Shown: piece after piece, positions 10,972-20,679 of the stretch
Layout of the letters: each line of letters starts with the position of its first letter
How positions within the stretch are numbered: the stretch's first letter is position 1
Source of the DNA: Chrysemys picta bellii
Lineage: Eukaryota; Chordata; Testudines; Emydidae
Direction: 5' to 3'
Length of the DNA stretch: 64,000 nucleotides
Assembly: GCF_011386835.1 (NCBI RefSeq)
Contig: NC_088797.1
Span: 38,067,583-38,131,582, forward strand
The notes under the pieces: generated by a model
Told to the model about the DNA's origin: nothing
Database searches by the model: none
What the model saw: the letters and a program-made list of their open reading frames with translations, nothing else
Made by a program: the position numbers and the translations under genes

Positions 10972-11964
10972 TAGGGGACCCCCCCGTACCCAAGGCCGGT
11001 GACATTAGGGGTGGGCCTTGCCCCTATACAGAGAGAGCAACTACAGCAATTGACAGGGGAGTTCCCCGACGTTTTATCTGCCCACCCTGGGCGAACTACT
11101 CTAATGAGCCATCATATAGCAACCACTCCAGGTCAGAAGGTAAGAGACCACCACCGGCCGTTACCCCAAAAGATGTGGGACACCGTCCAAAAGGAGCTGG
11201 AGACAATGCTGGAGATGGGGGTTGTGGAGGAATCAAAGAGTGAGTGGCACAGCACCATCATCTTAGTCCCAAAGCCTGACGGGACTACCTGTTTTTGTAT
11301 TGACTTCCGAAAAGTTAATGCTATCTTCCGCTTCGATGCGTATCCGATGCCGCGTGTGGACGATTTGTTGGAGCGACTCGGGGGAGCGAGGTACTTATCA
11401 ACCTTAGACCTAACCAAGGGATACTGGCAGATCCTCCTCACCCCAAACTCCCGGGAGAAGACTGCCTTCCCAACCCCATTCGACCTTTTCCAATTTATAA
11501 CTATGCCATTCGGGCTACACGGAGCCGCAGCTACGTTCCAACGGTTGATGAACAAGGTCTTACAGCCCCATGACCAGTATGCGGCGGCGTATATAGACAT
11601 CGTAGTCTACAGCGACAACTGGGAGGACCATCTACGCCATCTAGATGGGGTGTTGCAGGCACTTCGATCAGCCGGCCTTACAGCCAATCCGGCGAAGTGT
11701 CACCTCGGGAAAGAGGAGGTAACCTACCTCGGATATACGGTAGGGGGTGGGAAACTGACACCTCTAATCAGCAAAGTGCAATCCCTCAGAGACGTACCCG
11801 TCCCCAAGACAAAGAAGCCAGTGCACCAGTTTTTGGGCCTAGCTGGATATTACCGTCGCTTCATGCCAGACTTTGCATCCCTAGCCGCCCCCCTGTCGGA
11901 CCTTACCAAGAACTCACAGCCTCGACAAGTGCAGTGGTCAGAAGAGTGTGATAAAGCTTTTTGA
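10972..11964 (+). pseudogene. pol: Reverse transcriptase region of pol, Gypsy copy 1
   Basis: This stretch is open for about 320 codons in the integrase frame. RT motifs in order are ILVPKPDGTTCFCIDFRKVN, the YPMPRVDDLL turn, LSTLDLTKGYWQI and FITMPFGLHGAAATFQRLMN, then the catalytic site. The site reads Tyr-Ile-Asp-Ile (11590-11601) where a YXDD box is needed. Compared with copy 2 the stretch is one residue shorter, so one Asp codon has been lost in a 3-bp deletion. The thumb and connection (LGYTVG, FLGLAGYYRRFMPDFA) are good. The frame ends at 11964, where a 1-base shift leads into RNase H. Confidence 0.9.
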
Positions 11965-12424
11965 AGCTCTGAAAGAATGACTCACTCATGAACCGGTCCT
12001 GCGACACCCAGATTTTTCAAAAGAATTTATACTTCAGACAGATGCCTCGGAAGTAGGCCTGGGGGACGTACTCTCCCAGGAGTTGGACAGGGAAGAACAC
12101 CCGATACTATATTTAAGCCGTAAACTGTTCCCTCAGGAACAACAGTACTCCACAATAGAGAGAGAGGCCCTGGCAATGAGATGGGCCATCGACGCCCTAC
12201 GTTATTATCTGTTGGGGAATAACTTCATGCTGATCACAGACCACGCCCCCTTACGATGGATAAATAGCATGAAGGACACGAACCCCCGGATACTACGTTG
12301 GTACCTCTCGCGACAACCGTATGACTTCCGCGTATTTCATCGCCCGGGTAAGGCACACACTAACGCAGACTTCTTTTCCAGACGGGGGAGGAGGGGACGG
12401 ACCAACCAGAGGAGTCCCTCTTAA
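11965..12424 (+). pseudogene. pol: RNase H region of pol, Gypsy copy 1
   Basis: It degrades RNA in RNA-DNA hybrids. LQTDASEVGLG (near 12035) carries the first catalytic Asp, EREALAM (about 12160-12180) the Glu and ITDHAPLRW (near 12233) the second Asp. It ends with the typical NADFFSR tail and a stop at 12422-12424. A TGA lies between the RT end and the first motif, and the frame differs from that of the RT. The protein ends just before the purine tract. Confidence 0.85.
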
Positions 12425-12433
12425 GGGGGAGGG
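12421..12433 (+). other. Polypurine tract, Gypsy copy 1
   Basis: AAGGGGGAGGG directly abuts the 3' LTR and is the expected plus-strand primer. The last sense codon of pol overlaps its start. Confidence 0.75.
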
Positions 12434-12999
12434 TGCGTAATGGGGCAGCCCCGCCCCACACTAGCCCCAGCGACTTCAGACCAGTAGTTCTGACAGAGGA
12501 AGTCCCGCCCCGTTTGTGCTGGGCATGCTCCAGATGCTCACTGAGTATAAAAGGAGGGAACTCAGCTCAGTCAGGGCTGGCGGCCGCAGGAGAAGGACCT
12601 AACTGGGAAGCTCCTTCAGAGGACCAGCCGACACTCTTGAAGCTGCCAGGAACAGAGGCTTCTACAGGCCGGCACGAACCCCTACTGCAAGAGGAACCAG
12701 AGGAGGTGACGGATCCAGAGACTCATGGAGAATCCTGGGATCCGTGGGAGACCCAACTCCCCAGCCAGTAGGGAGCGACCCAGGGGAGGTGACGGACTGG
12801 TACCTTGACCCCGGTAAGCCTCAGCGTGTTTCGGTAGGACCCCCTCACTGAGACAGTAGTAAGGTCCTACTGCCCTGCAACCCGGGGCGTTTATATGGAC
12901 TTTGGCCCTTGGGCCGTGCTACCCTGCAACCAGGGGCGCTTGTATGGACTCTGGCCACTAGGCCATGCTGCCCTGTAAGGAGAGGCGTGAACCCTCACA
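12434..12999 (+). repeat. 3' LTR of Gypsy copy 1
   Basis: It starts TGCGTAATGGGG, ends CCCTCACA and is followed by the GACCC duplication. It differs from the 5' LTR at scattered sites and has two instead of four 49-bp units. A 112-codon open frame inside it is a by-product of the repeat. Confidence 0.9.
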
Positions 13000-13132
13000 G
13001 ACCCCTACAATTATAATACTGTGAAATTTCACATTTAAATAGCTGAAATCATGAAATTTACTATTTTTAAAATCCTATGACTGTGAAATTGACCAAAATG
13101 GACCATGAATTTGGTAGGGCCCTACCTATGGA

Positions 13133-14037
13133 GAAGGCAGCTAATTAGAGGGGATTTTCCTCAGGTAGAGCTGAAATGTCAGAAGCTCCAGTCCTTTCAC
13201 ACCTCATCAGGAGACTGACTCCACTAAAGGTCAAACAGCTTAATTAGCACCACTGCCTGGCTAAACCCAAAGCAGTAGCTCAGGGACTGTAATCTTACTC
13301 TTGGTTTGGCTTCAGGAAATTAATGGTTTATGATGAGTAAACTACACCACCACCAAGAACATTGGGAGGTGGGAGATTCCCCTTCTCAGGAGAGCCCTGC
13401 TCCCGGCAAGGAGTGGTCAGTTGTTATGGTGTTATGAGAAGCTCATTCCTGCTGAAGCCAAAGGCCTAATAAAATTTATGGTCAAGGAACCAAATGTGTC
13501 CAGGGAGCCCATTGTAAACTGTTGAGAGCCACATGGTGTAATATTAGTAGCTAGATGGATATGTGGAAATGGTCCCTATTTAGTAAGGATACTCCTTTAT
13601 CTTTTTAAGCAATACCTCTCCACCTGGACACTCCAAAAACTTCTGTTCAATGTATTTGAAAAGTGTCTTCCTTTCCCCATTCCCTCCCCAAAATAAACCT
13701 GTCACTATTTCAGTTTAAGTTACAGCCTTTCAGATATTTCTGTATATGACTTGTATGCCCCTCCTCCATCACCATTGTATCGGGGTGCCTGACAAATACT
13801 TGAAGTGTATTCTCTTACAGACCTGTGTGGTAGGGTGGTAGTAGTATTGTTTCTGTGTTATGGATGGAGAACTGAGGCACTGTGGGATTATGGACACTGA
13901 TTCAGCAAAGCATGTAAACATGTGGAGTGATAGTTTCAAAAGTGCTTAAGTAATTTAGGTGCACAAGTCCCATTGAATGTTAATCTATCTTGGGTATTTA
14001 AATGGTTCTCACTCCTGTAATATCTGAGCAACACTGA
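13133..14037. other. No gene seen
   Basis: Single-copy-looking sequence with no coding or RNA signal. A short piece at about 13862-13885 (GAGAACTGAGGCAC) resembles the core of MIR-like SINEs but is too small to call. Confidence 0.55.
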
Positions 14038-14245
14038 ATGTATGTATCCTTACTTTGTCCCAGTCCTGTGAAGTAAGGAAGTGGAGGTGTTTCCATTTTA
14101 CAGATAGGGAACTGAGGCACAAAGAGTCTAAGTGACCTACTCAAGGTCTTACAAGCGCTCTATCAAAGTAAAGGATTGATCCTGGGTCTCCTAAATCCCA
14201 GACTAGTGATCTAATCACTGGACTGACCTCCTTCTCTGCCTCATG
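14038..14245 (-). repeat. MIR-like SINE relic
   Basis: CCATTTTACAGATAGGGAAC, then CTGAGGCACAAAGAG and AAGTGACCTACTCAAGGTC, form the conserved core of MIR/CORE-type SINEs read in reverse. The relic then runs through CCTGGGTCTCC and TAATCACTGGAC. It is old and strongly diverged, and no Pol III box is usable. Confidence 0.65.
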
Positions 14246-14780
14246 TTGATAGAACTTTTGTGCCCAAGTCACTTAAGTTTTTCAGAAGCACCCATCTCAT
14301 GTTGAATTTGAAACATGTGATTAATCCCACTGAAATCAATGGAACTGCTCTATGTAAGCATGTGCTTTACTGAATCTGGGCCCCAGTGACTCAAACAGAA
14401 ATTGAATCTTGAGCTCTAGCATCCCCACCCAGTTCTTTAACCACAAGTCCACCTTTCCTCCCACAATAATCTAAAACTTTTGCTATGTCACTATGTGGAT
14501 ATGTCCTTGTCACTTTCCAACCATACTGATGGATGAACAGTGTCTAAGTTTTATGAATAGGCAAAAAATGCTAGAAAGCATCAGGTTTGAGTATTTAAGC
14601 ATCGTAGAATAAAAGAGTGCCACGGGAATGAAAGGAATAGAGCTGGCAATGGAACTTTCAAGAACTGACGGTTAAAGAGATGTTCTGCAGTTAGAGGATT
14701 CTATATTACAGACTTCCTCACGGGTGCTGTTGTGGCTGTAAGGCGAGAGAACACAGAGCCCAGTTTTTTTTGCTTAATTT
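14246..14780. other. No gene seen
   Basis: AT-rich unique-looking sequence between a SINE relic and the second Gypsy element. Confidence 0.5.
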
Positions 14781-14785
14781 ATGAT

Positions 14786-15520
14786 TGTCAAGGCTGCTTC
14801 CCCACTTTGAACTTTAGGGTAAAAATGTGGGGGCCTGCATGAAAACTTCTAAGCTTAACTACCAGCTTAGATCTGGTCCGTTGCCACCATCCCAAAGCTA
14901 ATTCCCTTCCCTGGGTAGCCTTGAGAGACTCTCCACCAATTCCCTGGTGGATCAAGATTCGAACCACCTTGGATCTAAAAACAAGGAAAAATCAATCAGG
15001 TTCTTAAAAAGAAGGCTTTTAATTAAAGAAAAAGGTAAAAATCCTCTCTGTAAAATCAGGATGGAAAAATAACTTAAAGAGCTCAGAGGACCCCCCTCTA
15101 GCCTTAGGTTCAAAGTACAGCAAACGGAGATAAACACTCTAGCAAAAGGTACATTTACAAGTTGAGAAAACAAAGATAAACTAACACGCCTTGCCTGGCT
15201 GTTTACTACAAGTTTGAAATATGAGAGACTTGTTCAGAAAGATTTGGAGAACCTGGATTGATGTCTGGTCCCTCTCAGTCCCAAGAGCGAACAACCTCCC
15301 AAAACAAAGAGCACAAACAAAAGCCCTCCCCTACCCCCCCCCCCAAGATTTGAAAGTATCTTGTCCCCTTATTGGTCCTTTGGGTCAGGTGTCAGCCAGG
15401 TAGCCAGGTTACCTGAGCTTCTTAACCCTTACAGGGAAAAGGATTTTGGAGTCTCTGGCCAGGAGGGATTTTATAGTACTGTACAGGAGAGCTGTTACCC
15501 TTCCCTTTATAGTTATGACA
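14786..15520 (-). repeat. 3' LTR of Gypsy copy 2
   Basis: On the plus strand it starts TGTCAAGGCTGC and ends AGTTATGACA. It has one copy of the CAAGGAAAA/GGATCTAAAAA unit that is amplified in the other LTR, and it lacks a segment with TTTACAGGGTAATCAAAC, which explains 735 versus 963 bp. Its small open frames are by-products. Confidence 0.9.
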
Positions 15521-15545
15521 CGCCCCCCCCAAATTACAGATAGTG
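15521..15545 (-). other. Polypurine tract, Gypsy copy 2
   Basis: The plus strand reads CGCCCCCCCCAAATTACAG directly next to the LTR. On the minus strand this is a G-rich tract ending at the LTR, as expected for the plus-strand primer. Confidence 0.6.
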
Positions 15546-15685
15546 TTGGACAGCCGGTTCCACACTGGCTGTGATTTCTTCCTGGAGCTCTAAGAGAAAA
15601 CAGAGTTAATAAGACACGTGCACCTTTAGACATACTACTGATTATATAAAAACTAACAATATGTTCCACATTCCAAGAACAATTT
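15546..15685 (-). other. 3' non-coding region of Gypsy copy 2
   Basis: About 140 bases between the pol stop and the purine tract. No frame or motif seen, and no envelope gene. Confidence 0.6.
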
Positions 15686-18600
15686 TTAACCAGTTGATTC
15701 TGGGAAACTTTCCCGGGAGAGTGCATCAGCCACTTTGTTAGAAGCTCCCAAAATGTGTTGTATTTCAAAATCAAAATCTTGGAGAGCTAAACTCCACCGA
15801 AGAAGTTTTTTGTTATTCTCCTTGGTGGTATGAAGCCACTGTAGCGCAGCATGGTCTGTTTGTAGTTGGAAACGCCGTCCCCAAACATATGGTCGTAGCT
15901 TTTCCAGCACGTACACAATGGCGTAGCATTCCTTTTCGCTGATTGACCAGTGGCTTTCCCTCTCAGACAGTTTCTTGCTGAGAAACACGACAGGATGGAA
16001 TTCTTGATCCGGTCCTTCCTGCATTAAAACTGCTCCTTCACCCCGCTCGGACGCATCTGTGGTTACTAGGAACGGTTTGTCAAAGTCTGGGGCCCTTAGC
16101 ACAGGGTCAGACATGAGTGTCGCCTTAAGCTAGTGAAAGGCCTTTTGACACTCATCAGTCCACTGAACTGCATTTGTCTGTTTCTTTCTGGTTAGGTCTG
16201 TCAGCGGGGCGGCGATTTGGCTGTAGTGGGGTACAAATCGCCTATAATATCCGGCCAAGCCTAAGAAGGATTGGACTTGTTTCTTTGACTTTGGAACCGG
16301 CCACTTTTGGAAAGCATCCACTTTGGCCTGTAGGGGATTTATAGTTCCTTGACCCACCTGGTGCCCCAGGTAAGTCACTCTGATTTGGCCTATTTGACAC
16401 TTTTTAGCCTTAACAGTTAGCCCTGCCTGCCGGATGCGCTCGAAGACTTTTTCCAGGTGCTCCAGGTGTTCTGTCCATGAATCAGAAAAAATGGCCACAT
16501 CATCGAGGTAGGCAACTGCAGATTCTCCCAATCCCACTAGAAGACCATCTACAAGTCTTTGGAAGGTGGCGGGTGCATTTCGCAACCCGAAAGGGAGTAC
16601 ATTGAATTCATACACCCCTGCCTGGGTGACGAAGGCTGACCTTTCCTTAGCGGGTTCATCTAGTGGTATTTGCCAGTACCCCTTGGTTAAGTCTAAAGTA
16701 GAGATGAATTGGGCATGTCCCAATTTCTCCAATAGCTCATCTGTGCGTGGCATTGGATAGTTGTCAGGACGAGTTACAGCATTTAGCTTACGGTAGTCCA
16801 CTCAAAAGCGTATTTCCCCATCTGGTTTGGGAACTAGAACCACTGGAGATGCCCATGCACTATTAGAGGGGCGGATTATACCCATCTGTAGCATGTCCTG
16901 GATCTCCCTTTGTATAGCAGTTTTGGCATGAGGTGACTCCCGGTAGGGTGGGGTTCTAATAGGGTGAGCATTACCTGTGTCAATGGAGTGGTATGCCCGT
17001 TCAGTCCATCCTGGAGTGGCTGAGAAAATTGGTGCAAAGCTTGTGCACAGCTCCTTGATCTGCTGTCGCTGCAGACGTCCAAGGGTGGCGGAGAAGTTCA
17101 CCTCTTCCACGCCACCATCCCTTTTTCCTTCATAGTAGACACCTTCAGGCCACTCCGCGTCATCTGTTTCCTGGGCTGTAAACTGGCAAACGTTTAATTC
17201 TCTGGAATAAAAGGGCTTAAGAGAATTAACATGGTATACCTTAGGCTTTATGTTGGAGGTGGGGGAGGCTATGAGATAGTTAACAGCTCCTAGGCGCTCC
17301 TGGACCGTGAATGGTCCTTCCCACGACGCTTCCATTTTATGGGCCTGGAGCGCCTTTAAGACCATGACTTGGTCTCCTACTTTGAAGGACCGTTCTCTGG
17401 AATGTTTATCATACCAGGCCTTTTGCTCTTCCTGAGCATCCTTTAGGTTTTCTTTAGCAAGGGCTAAAGAGTGTCAGAGGGTGCTTTGTAGGTTGCTTAC
17501 AAAGTCTAGAATGTTAGTTCCTGGAGAAGGCGTAAACCCCTCCCATTGCTGCTTCACCAACTGTAATGGCCCCTTAACCTCGCGGCCATACACAAGTTCA
17601 AATGGTGAAAACCCTAAACTGGGATGTGGTACAGCCCTGTAGGCAAAAAGCAACTGCTGCAACACTAGGTCCCAATCATTGGAGTGTTCATTTACGAATT
17701 TACGTATCATGGCCCCCAAAGTTCCATTAAACCTCTCCACCAGGCCATTGGTTTGATGGTGATAAGGGGTGGCAACCAAGTGATTCACCCCATGAGCTTC
17801 CCACAGGTTTTTCATGGTCCCTGCCAGGAAATTAGTTCCCGAATCTGTAAGGATGTCAGAGGGCCAACCTACCCTGGCAAAAATGTCTGCTAATGCCTGG
17901 CACACACTTTTAGCCCTGGTGTTGCTTAAGGGTACTGCTTCCGGCCATCGGGTAGCAAAATCCATGAAAGTCAGTATGTACTGCTTTCCTCTGGGTGTCT
18001 TCTTTGGAAAAGGACCCAGAATATCCACAGCTACTCGCTGAAATGGGACCTCAATTATGGGTAGTGGCTGGAGAGGGGCTTTAACCTGGTCTTGGGGCTT
18101 TCCCACTCGTTGGCACACCTCACAAGACCAGACATAATTAGCAACGTCCTTGCCAATTCCCTCCCAGTAGAAGGACTTCCCCAACTGGTCTTTGGTTCTG
18201 TTCACTCCAGAATGGCCACTGGGATGATCATGGGCTAAGCTCAAGTGCTTTACTCGATACTTAGTGGGAACTACCAACTGTCTTTGAGGATGCCAGTCTT
18301 CCTGGTGCCCACCAGAAAGAGTCTCCTTGTATAAAAGTCCTTGTTCTACAACAAACCGGGATCGGTTAGAAGAGCTGAGAGGTGGTGGGGTGCTCGATGC
18401 CGCCGCCCAAGCTTTCTGAAGGCTGTCATCTGCTTCCTGCTTGGCCTGGAACTGTTCCCTTGATGCTGGAGACATCAGTTCCTCCTTGGACTGTGGACTG
18501 GGGCTTGGTCCCTCTGGAAGTGATGCAGATGCTGGGGCTGTTTCCATTGACTGTGAACCACTGTCCGCTGGTGCACTATGTGGTATTTCAGGCTCTGGCT

Positions 18601-19216
18601 GAGCCTCTTGGGTAGGGTTATCTGCTGCTTCTGCCAGTTCAGGTTCGCTGGTGCCCTCTGGCGTTGGAGTGGTAGATGGGTTTGCAAGCGCTGGACTCAG
18701 TGCTGGCAATGGGCCTGTTGCTGGTCGCGTTGCCAGTTCCGGTTCTGGGACTGGCTTTGGCTGGGTCTCTGGGATTGGATCCACTACGGCTGTTGCAGTC
18801 GTTGGCAGGGGATCCGGTTCCACCACCTTTGTTTGGGTCTCTGGTAACACAGACGGGGCCCTGGGGAACGGCTCAGGAACAGGGATGGGGCTGAAAGCTT
18901 GCTTAGCCTGGCTGCGGGTGACTATTCCCACCCTCTTGGCTAGCTTCACATGGTTGGCCAAGTCTTCCCCCAGCAGCATGGGGATGGGATAATTGTCATA
19001 GACTGCAAAAGTCCACATTCCTGACCAGCCCTTGTACTGGACATGCAACTTGGCTGTAGGCAAGGTTACAGACTGTGACACGAAGGGTTGAATTGTCACT
19101 GGAGCCTCCAGGTTGATGAGTTTGTGGTCCACTAGGGATTGCTGGATAGTTGACACTTGTGCCCCTGTGTCCCTCCAAGCGATAACCTTCTTTCCGCCCA
19201 CTCTCAAGGTTTCCCT
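15686..19216 (-). pseudogene. pol: pol (protease-integrase-RT-RNase H), Gypsy copy 2
   Basis: One minus-strand frame covers everything. Protease has DTG in WRDTGAQVST near 19171. A proline/glutamate-rich linker of over 150 residues follows. Integrase has the HHCC module (LAHDHPSGHSG, CEVCQRVG), Asp 18023-18025, Asp 17843-17845 and Glu 17735-17737 with 35 residues between the last two. A GPY/F-like module follows (SWEGPFTVQERLGAVNYLI). RT has VLVPKPDGEIRF, LSTLDLTKGYWQIPL, FGLRNAPATFQRL and an intact YLDD at 16499-16510. RNase H has VTTDASERGEG, EKECYAIV and TDHAALQW. Stops are TGA 17474-17476, TGA 16802-16804 and TAG 16130-16132. A TGA at 19217-19219 separates gag from pol in the same frame and may be ancestral. 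Confidence 0.92.
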
Positions 19217-20186
19217 TCACTCTGAGGGAATGAGAGAGGCATCTGGGTCTGGGGATCTTAGGTGTGATTGGGGTGTAATGAACTGTAATCGGTTGGGGTT
19301 CTTGGGGCAGTGAGCCTTTATGTGTCCCAGTTCATTACATTTAAAACATCGCCCTGCTAAGGTATCACCGGGGCGATGTTGGTTGGTGGAGACTGGTGTG
19401 GTGGGGTGAGAAGGCGTCTGGGGTTTCCCTTGGGATGTGGGTGGTGCCTTGGGTTGTCCCCGGTGGTAAGGTTTGGTTTCGGGTTGCCCCTTCTGATATT
19501 CGCTCCAGCTGCTACTAGTTTTTTTTTTTCTTTTCTGCCACCTCCACCCATTTGGCTCCAATCTCCCCTGCCTCGGTTACAGTTTTGGGCTTCCCATCTA
19601 GGATGTACCTTTCTATTTCCTCAGGAACACCCTCTAAAAACTGCTCAATTTGCATAAGGAAGGGCAACTCTTCCGTAGATTTAACATTTGCTCCTGATAT
19701 CCAGGCATCCCAATTTTTCCCAATGTGGTAGGCATGTCGGGTAAATGACACATCGGGTTTCCACCTTAGGGCTCTGAACCGCCGACGGGCATGCTCGGGT
19801 GTTAGCCCCATTCTGAGTCTGGTCTTGTTTTTAAAAAGTTCATAACTGTTCATGTGTTCCTTAGGCATTTCAGCCGCCACCTCTGCTAAGGGTCCACTGA
19901 GCTGCGGCCTCAGCTCTATCATGTACTGGTCTGTAGTGATGCTGTATCCAAGGCAGGCCCTTTCCAAATTTTCTAAGAAGGCCTCCGTATCATCGCCTGC
20001 CTTGTAGGTGGGGAATTTTCTGGGATGGGAAGTGGTACCTGGAGAGGGGTTGTTAGGATTGGCTGGTGTATCCAGCCTAGCCCTTGCTAAGTCCAGTTCA
20101 TGCTTCATCTCTTTTTCTCTCAGCTCCGTAGCTCTCTTGTGGGCCTCCTCTTTGGCTTTTTCTTCTCTTTCTCTCTGCTCTTTCTC

Positions 20187-20241
<55 letters not shown>

Positions 20242-20345
20242 TGAAGCAATCTCTGATGTTTCCTTTCATTTTCTTCTGCTTCTAGTCTGGCCAGTTCTAG
20301 TTTGTTAGCTACATCACTGATACTCGTTTTCCTATTTTCTTGTGC
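19217..20345 (-). pseudogene. gag: gag, Gypsy copy 2
   Basis: Read leftward from about 20345. A charged coiled-coil-like stretch (ISDVANKLELARLEAEENE) is interrupted by a stop and a 52-base T run (lysine codons on the minus strand, 20188-20239). The middle has FPTYKAGDDTEAFLENLERA and the SCAN-like LPFLMQIEQFLEGVPEEI. The CCHC knuckle CFKCNELGHIKAHC lies at about 19311-19352. The frame changes once near 19520, inside an A-rich lysine tract, a likely polymerase slip. The true start is upstream of the homopolymer and not certain. The product would form the particle core. Confidence 0.8.
20188..20239. repeat. 52-base T homopolymer inside gag
   Basis: Fifty-two consecutive T on the plus strand, in the place where the gag coiled coil should be coded. 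It is an expansion of an A-rich coding tract, or an assembly artefact of such a tract. Confidence 0.85.
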
Positions 20346-20659
20346 TGGGTCACACCCCTCTGCAGTTGAATGAAACTGGGATGCACTCAGCTCAGGCTGC
20401 TGCTGAGATAACAGAGACTTTCTAACTAGCTATCCCCAAGAGGTAGAAAGGAAAAAAAACAATTCAGCTTGTAAATTCCTTTTACCAGTTGTTTGCTCAC
20501 TGATTGAACCCTTCTCTTAACAAAGACCCTTGTTAAGTTTTTTTTTTAACACCTCTGCCTTTAGGCAAGGGGAGATAAGATATGCATCTACCTTCAGCTC
20601 TGCTTTCCAAGCAGCTAGAAAGGAGAAAAAAAAATCTTACTGGCTTTTGGTTTAAAATG
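20346..20659 (-). other. 5' leader of Gypsy copy 2
   Basis: Between the primer binding site and the recognisable part of gag. It probably contains the untranslated leader and the decayed first gag codons. No clear start codon can be chosen. Confidence 0.5.
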
Positions 20660-20679
20660 ATCCCACCGCTCTGCCACCA
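20660..20679 (-). other. Primer binding site, tRNA-Leu-like with a 2-base insert
   Basis: On the minus strand it reads TGGTGGCAGAGCGGTGGGAT directly after the 5' LTR. From memory, the vertebrate tRNA-Leu end AATCCCACCGCTGCCACCA would need TGGTGGCAGCGGTGGGAT. The match is exact except for two extra bases (AG) in the middle. Confidence 0.6.

Larger units (their letters stand above)
7329..12999 (+). mobile_element. Full-length Ty3/Gypsy retrotransposon, Gmr1-type gene order (copy 1)
   Basis: The element is bounded by LTRs at 7329-7990 and 12434-12999 and by a perfect 5-bp target duplication, GACCC, at 7324-7328 and 13000-13004. Inside are a primer binding site, gag with a SCAN-like segment and a zinc knuckle, protease, integrase, reverse transcriptase and RNase H, then a purine tract. 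Integrase lies upstream of reverse transcriptase, unlike standard Gypsy elements and like the Gmr1 group. There is no envelope gene. Several stops and frameshifts, plus loss of a catalytic residue in the RT, make the copy inactive. Confidence 0.93.
6649..13124. mobile_element. Non-autonomous hAT-type element, split by a Gypsy insertion
   Basis: The outer ends are inverted copies of TAGGGCCCTACCAAATTCA: left 6649-6667 (TAGGTCCCTACCAAATTCA), right ending at 13124 (TGAATTTGGTAGGGCCCTA). They are flanked by similar octamers, tctatggg at 6641-6648 and cctatgga at 13125-13132 (6 of 8 match), as expected for hAT insertion. The left body (about 6870-7260) is made of inverted and direct copies of CTTACTTCTGCGCTGC and GCAGCGCAGAAGTAAGGGT. 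The body is interrupted at 7328/13005 by the Gypsy element. No transposase frame is present. Confidence 0.75.
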
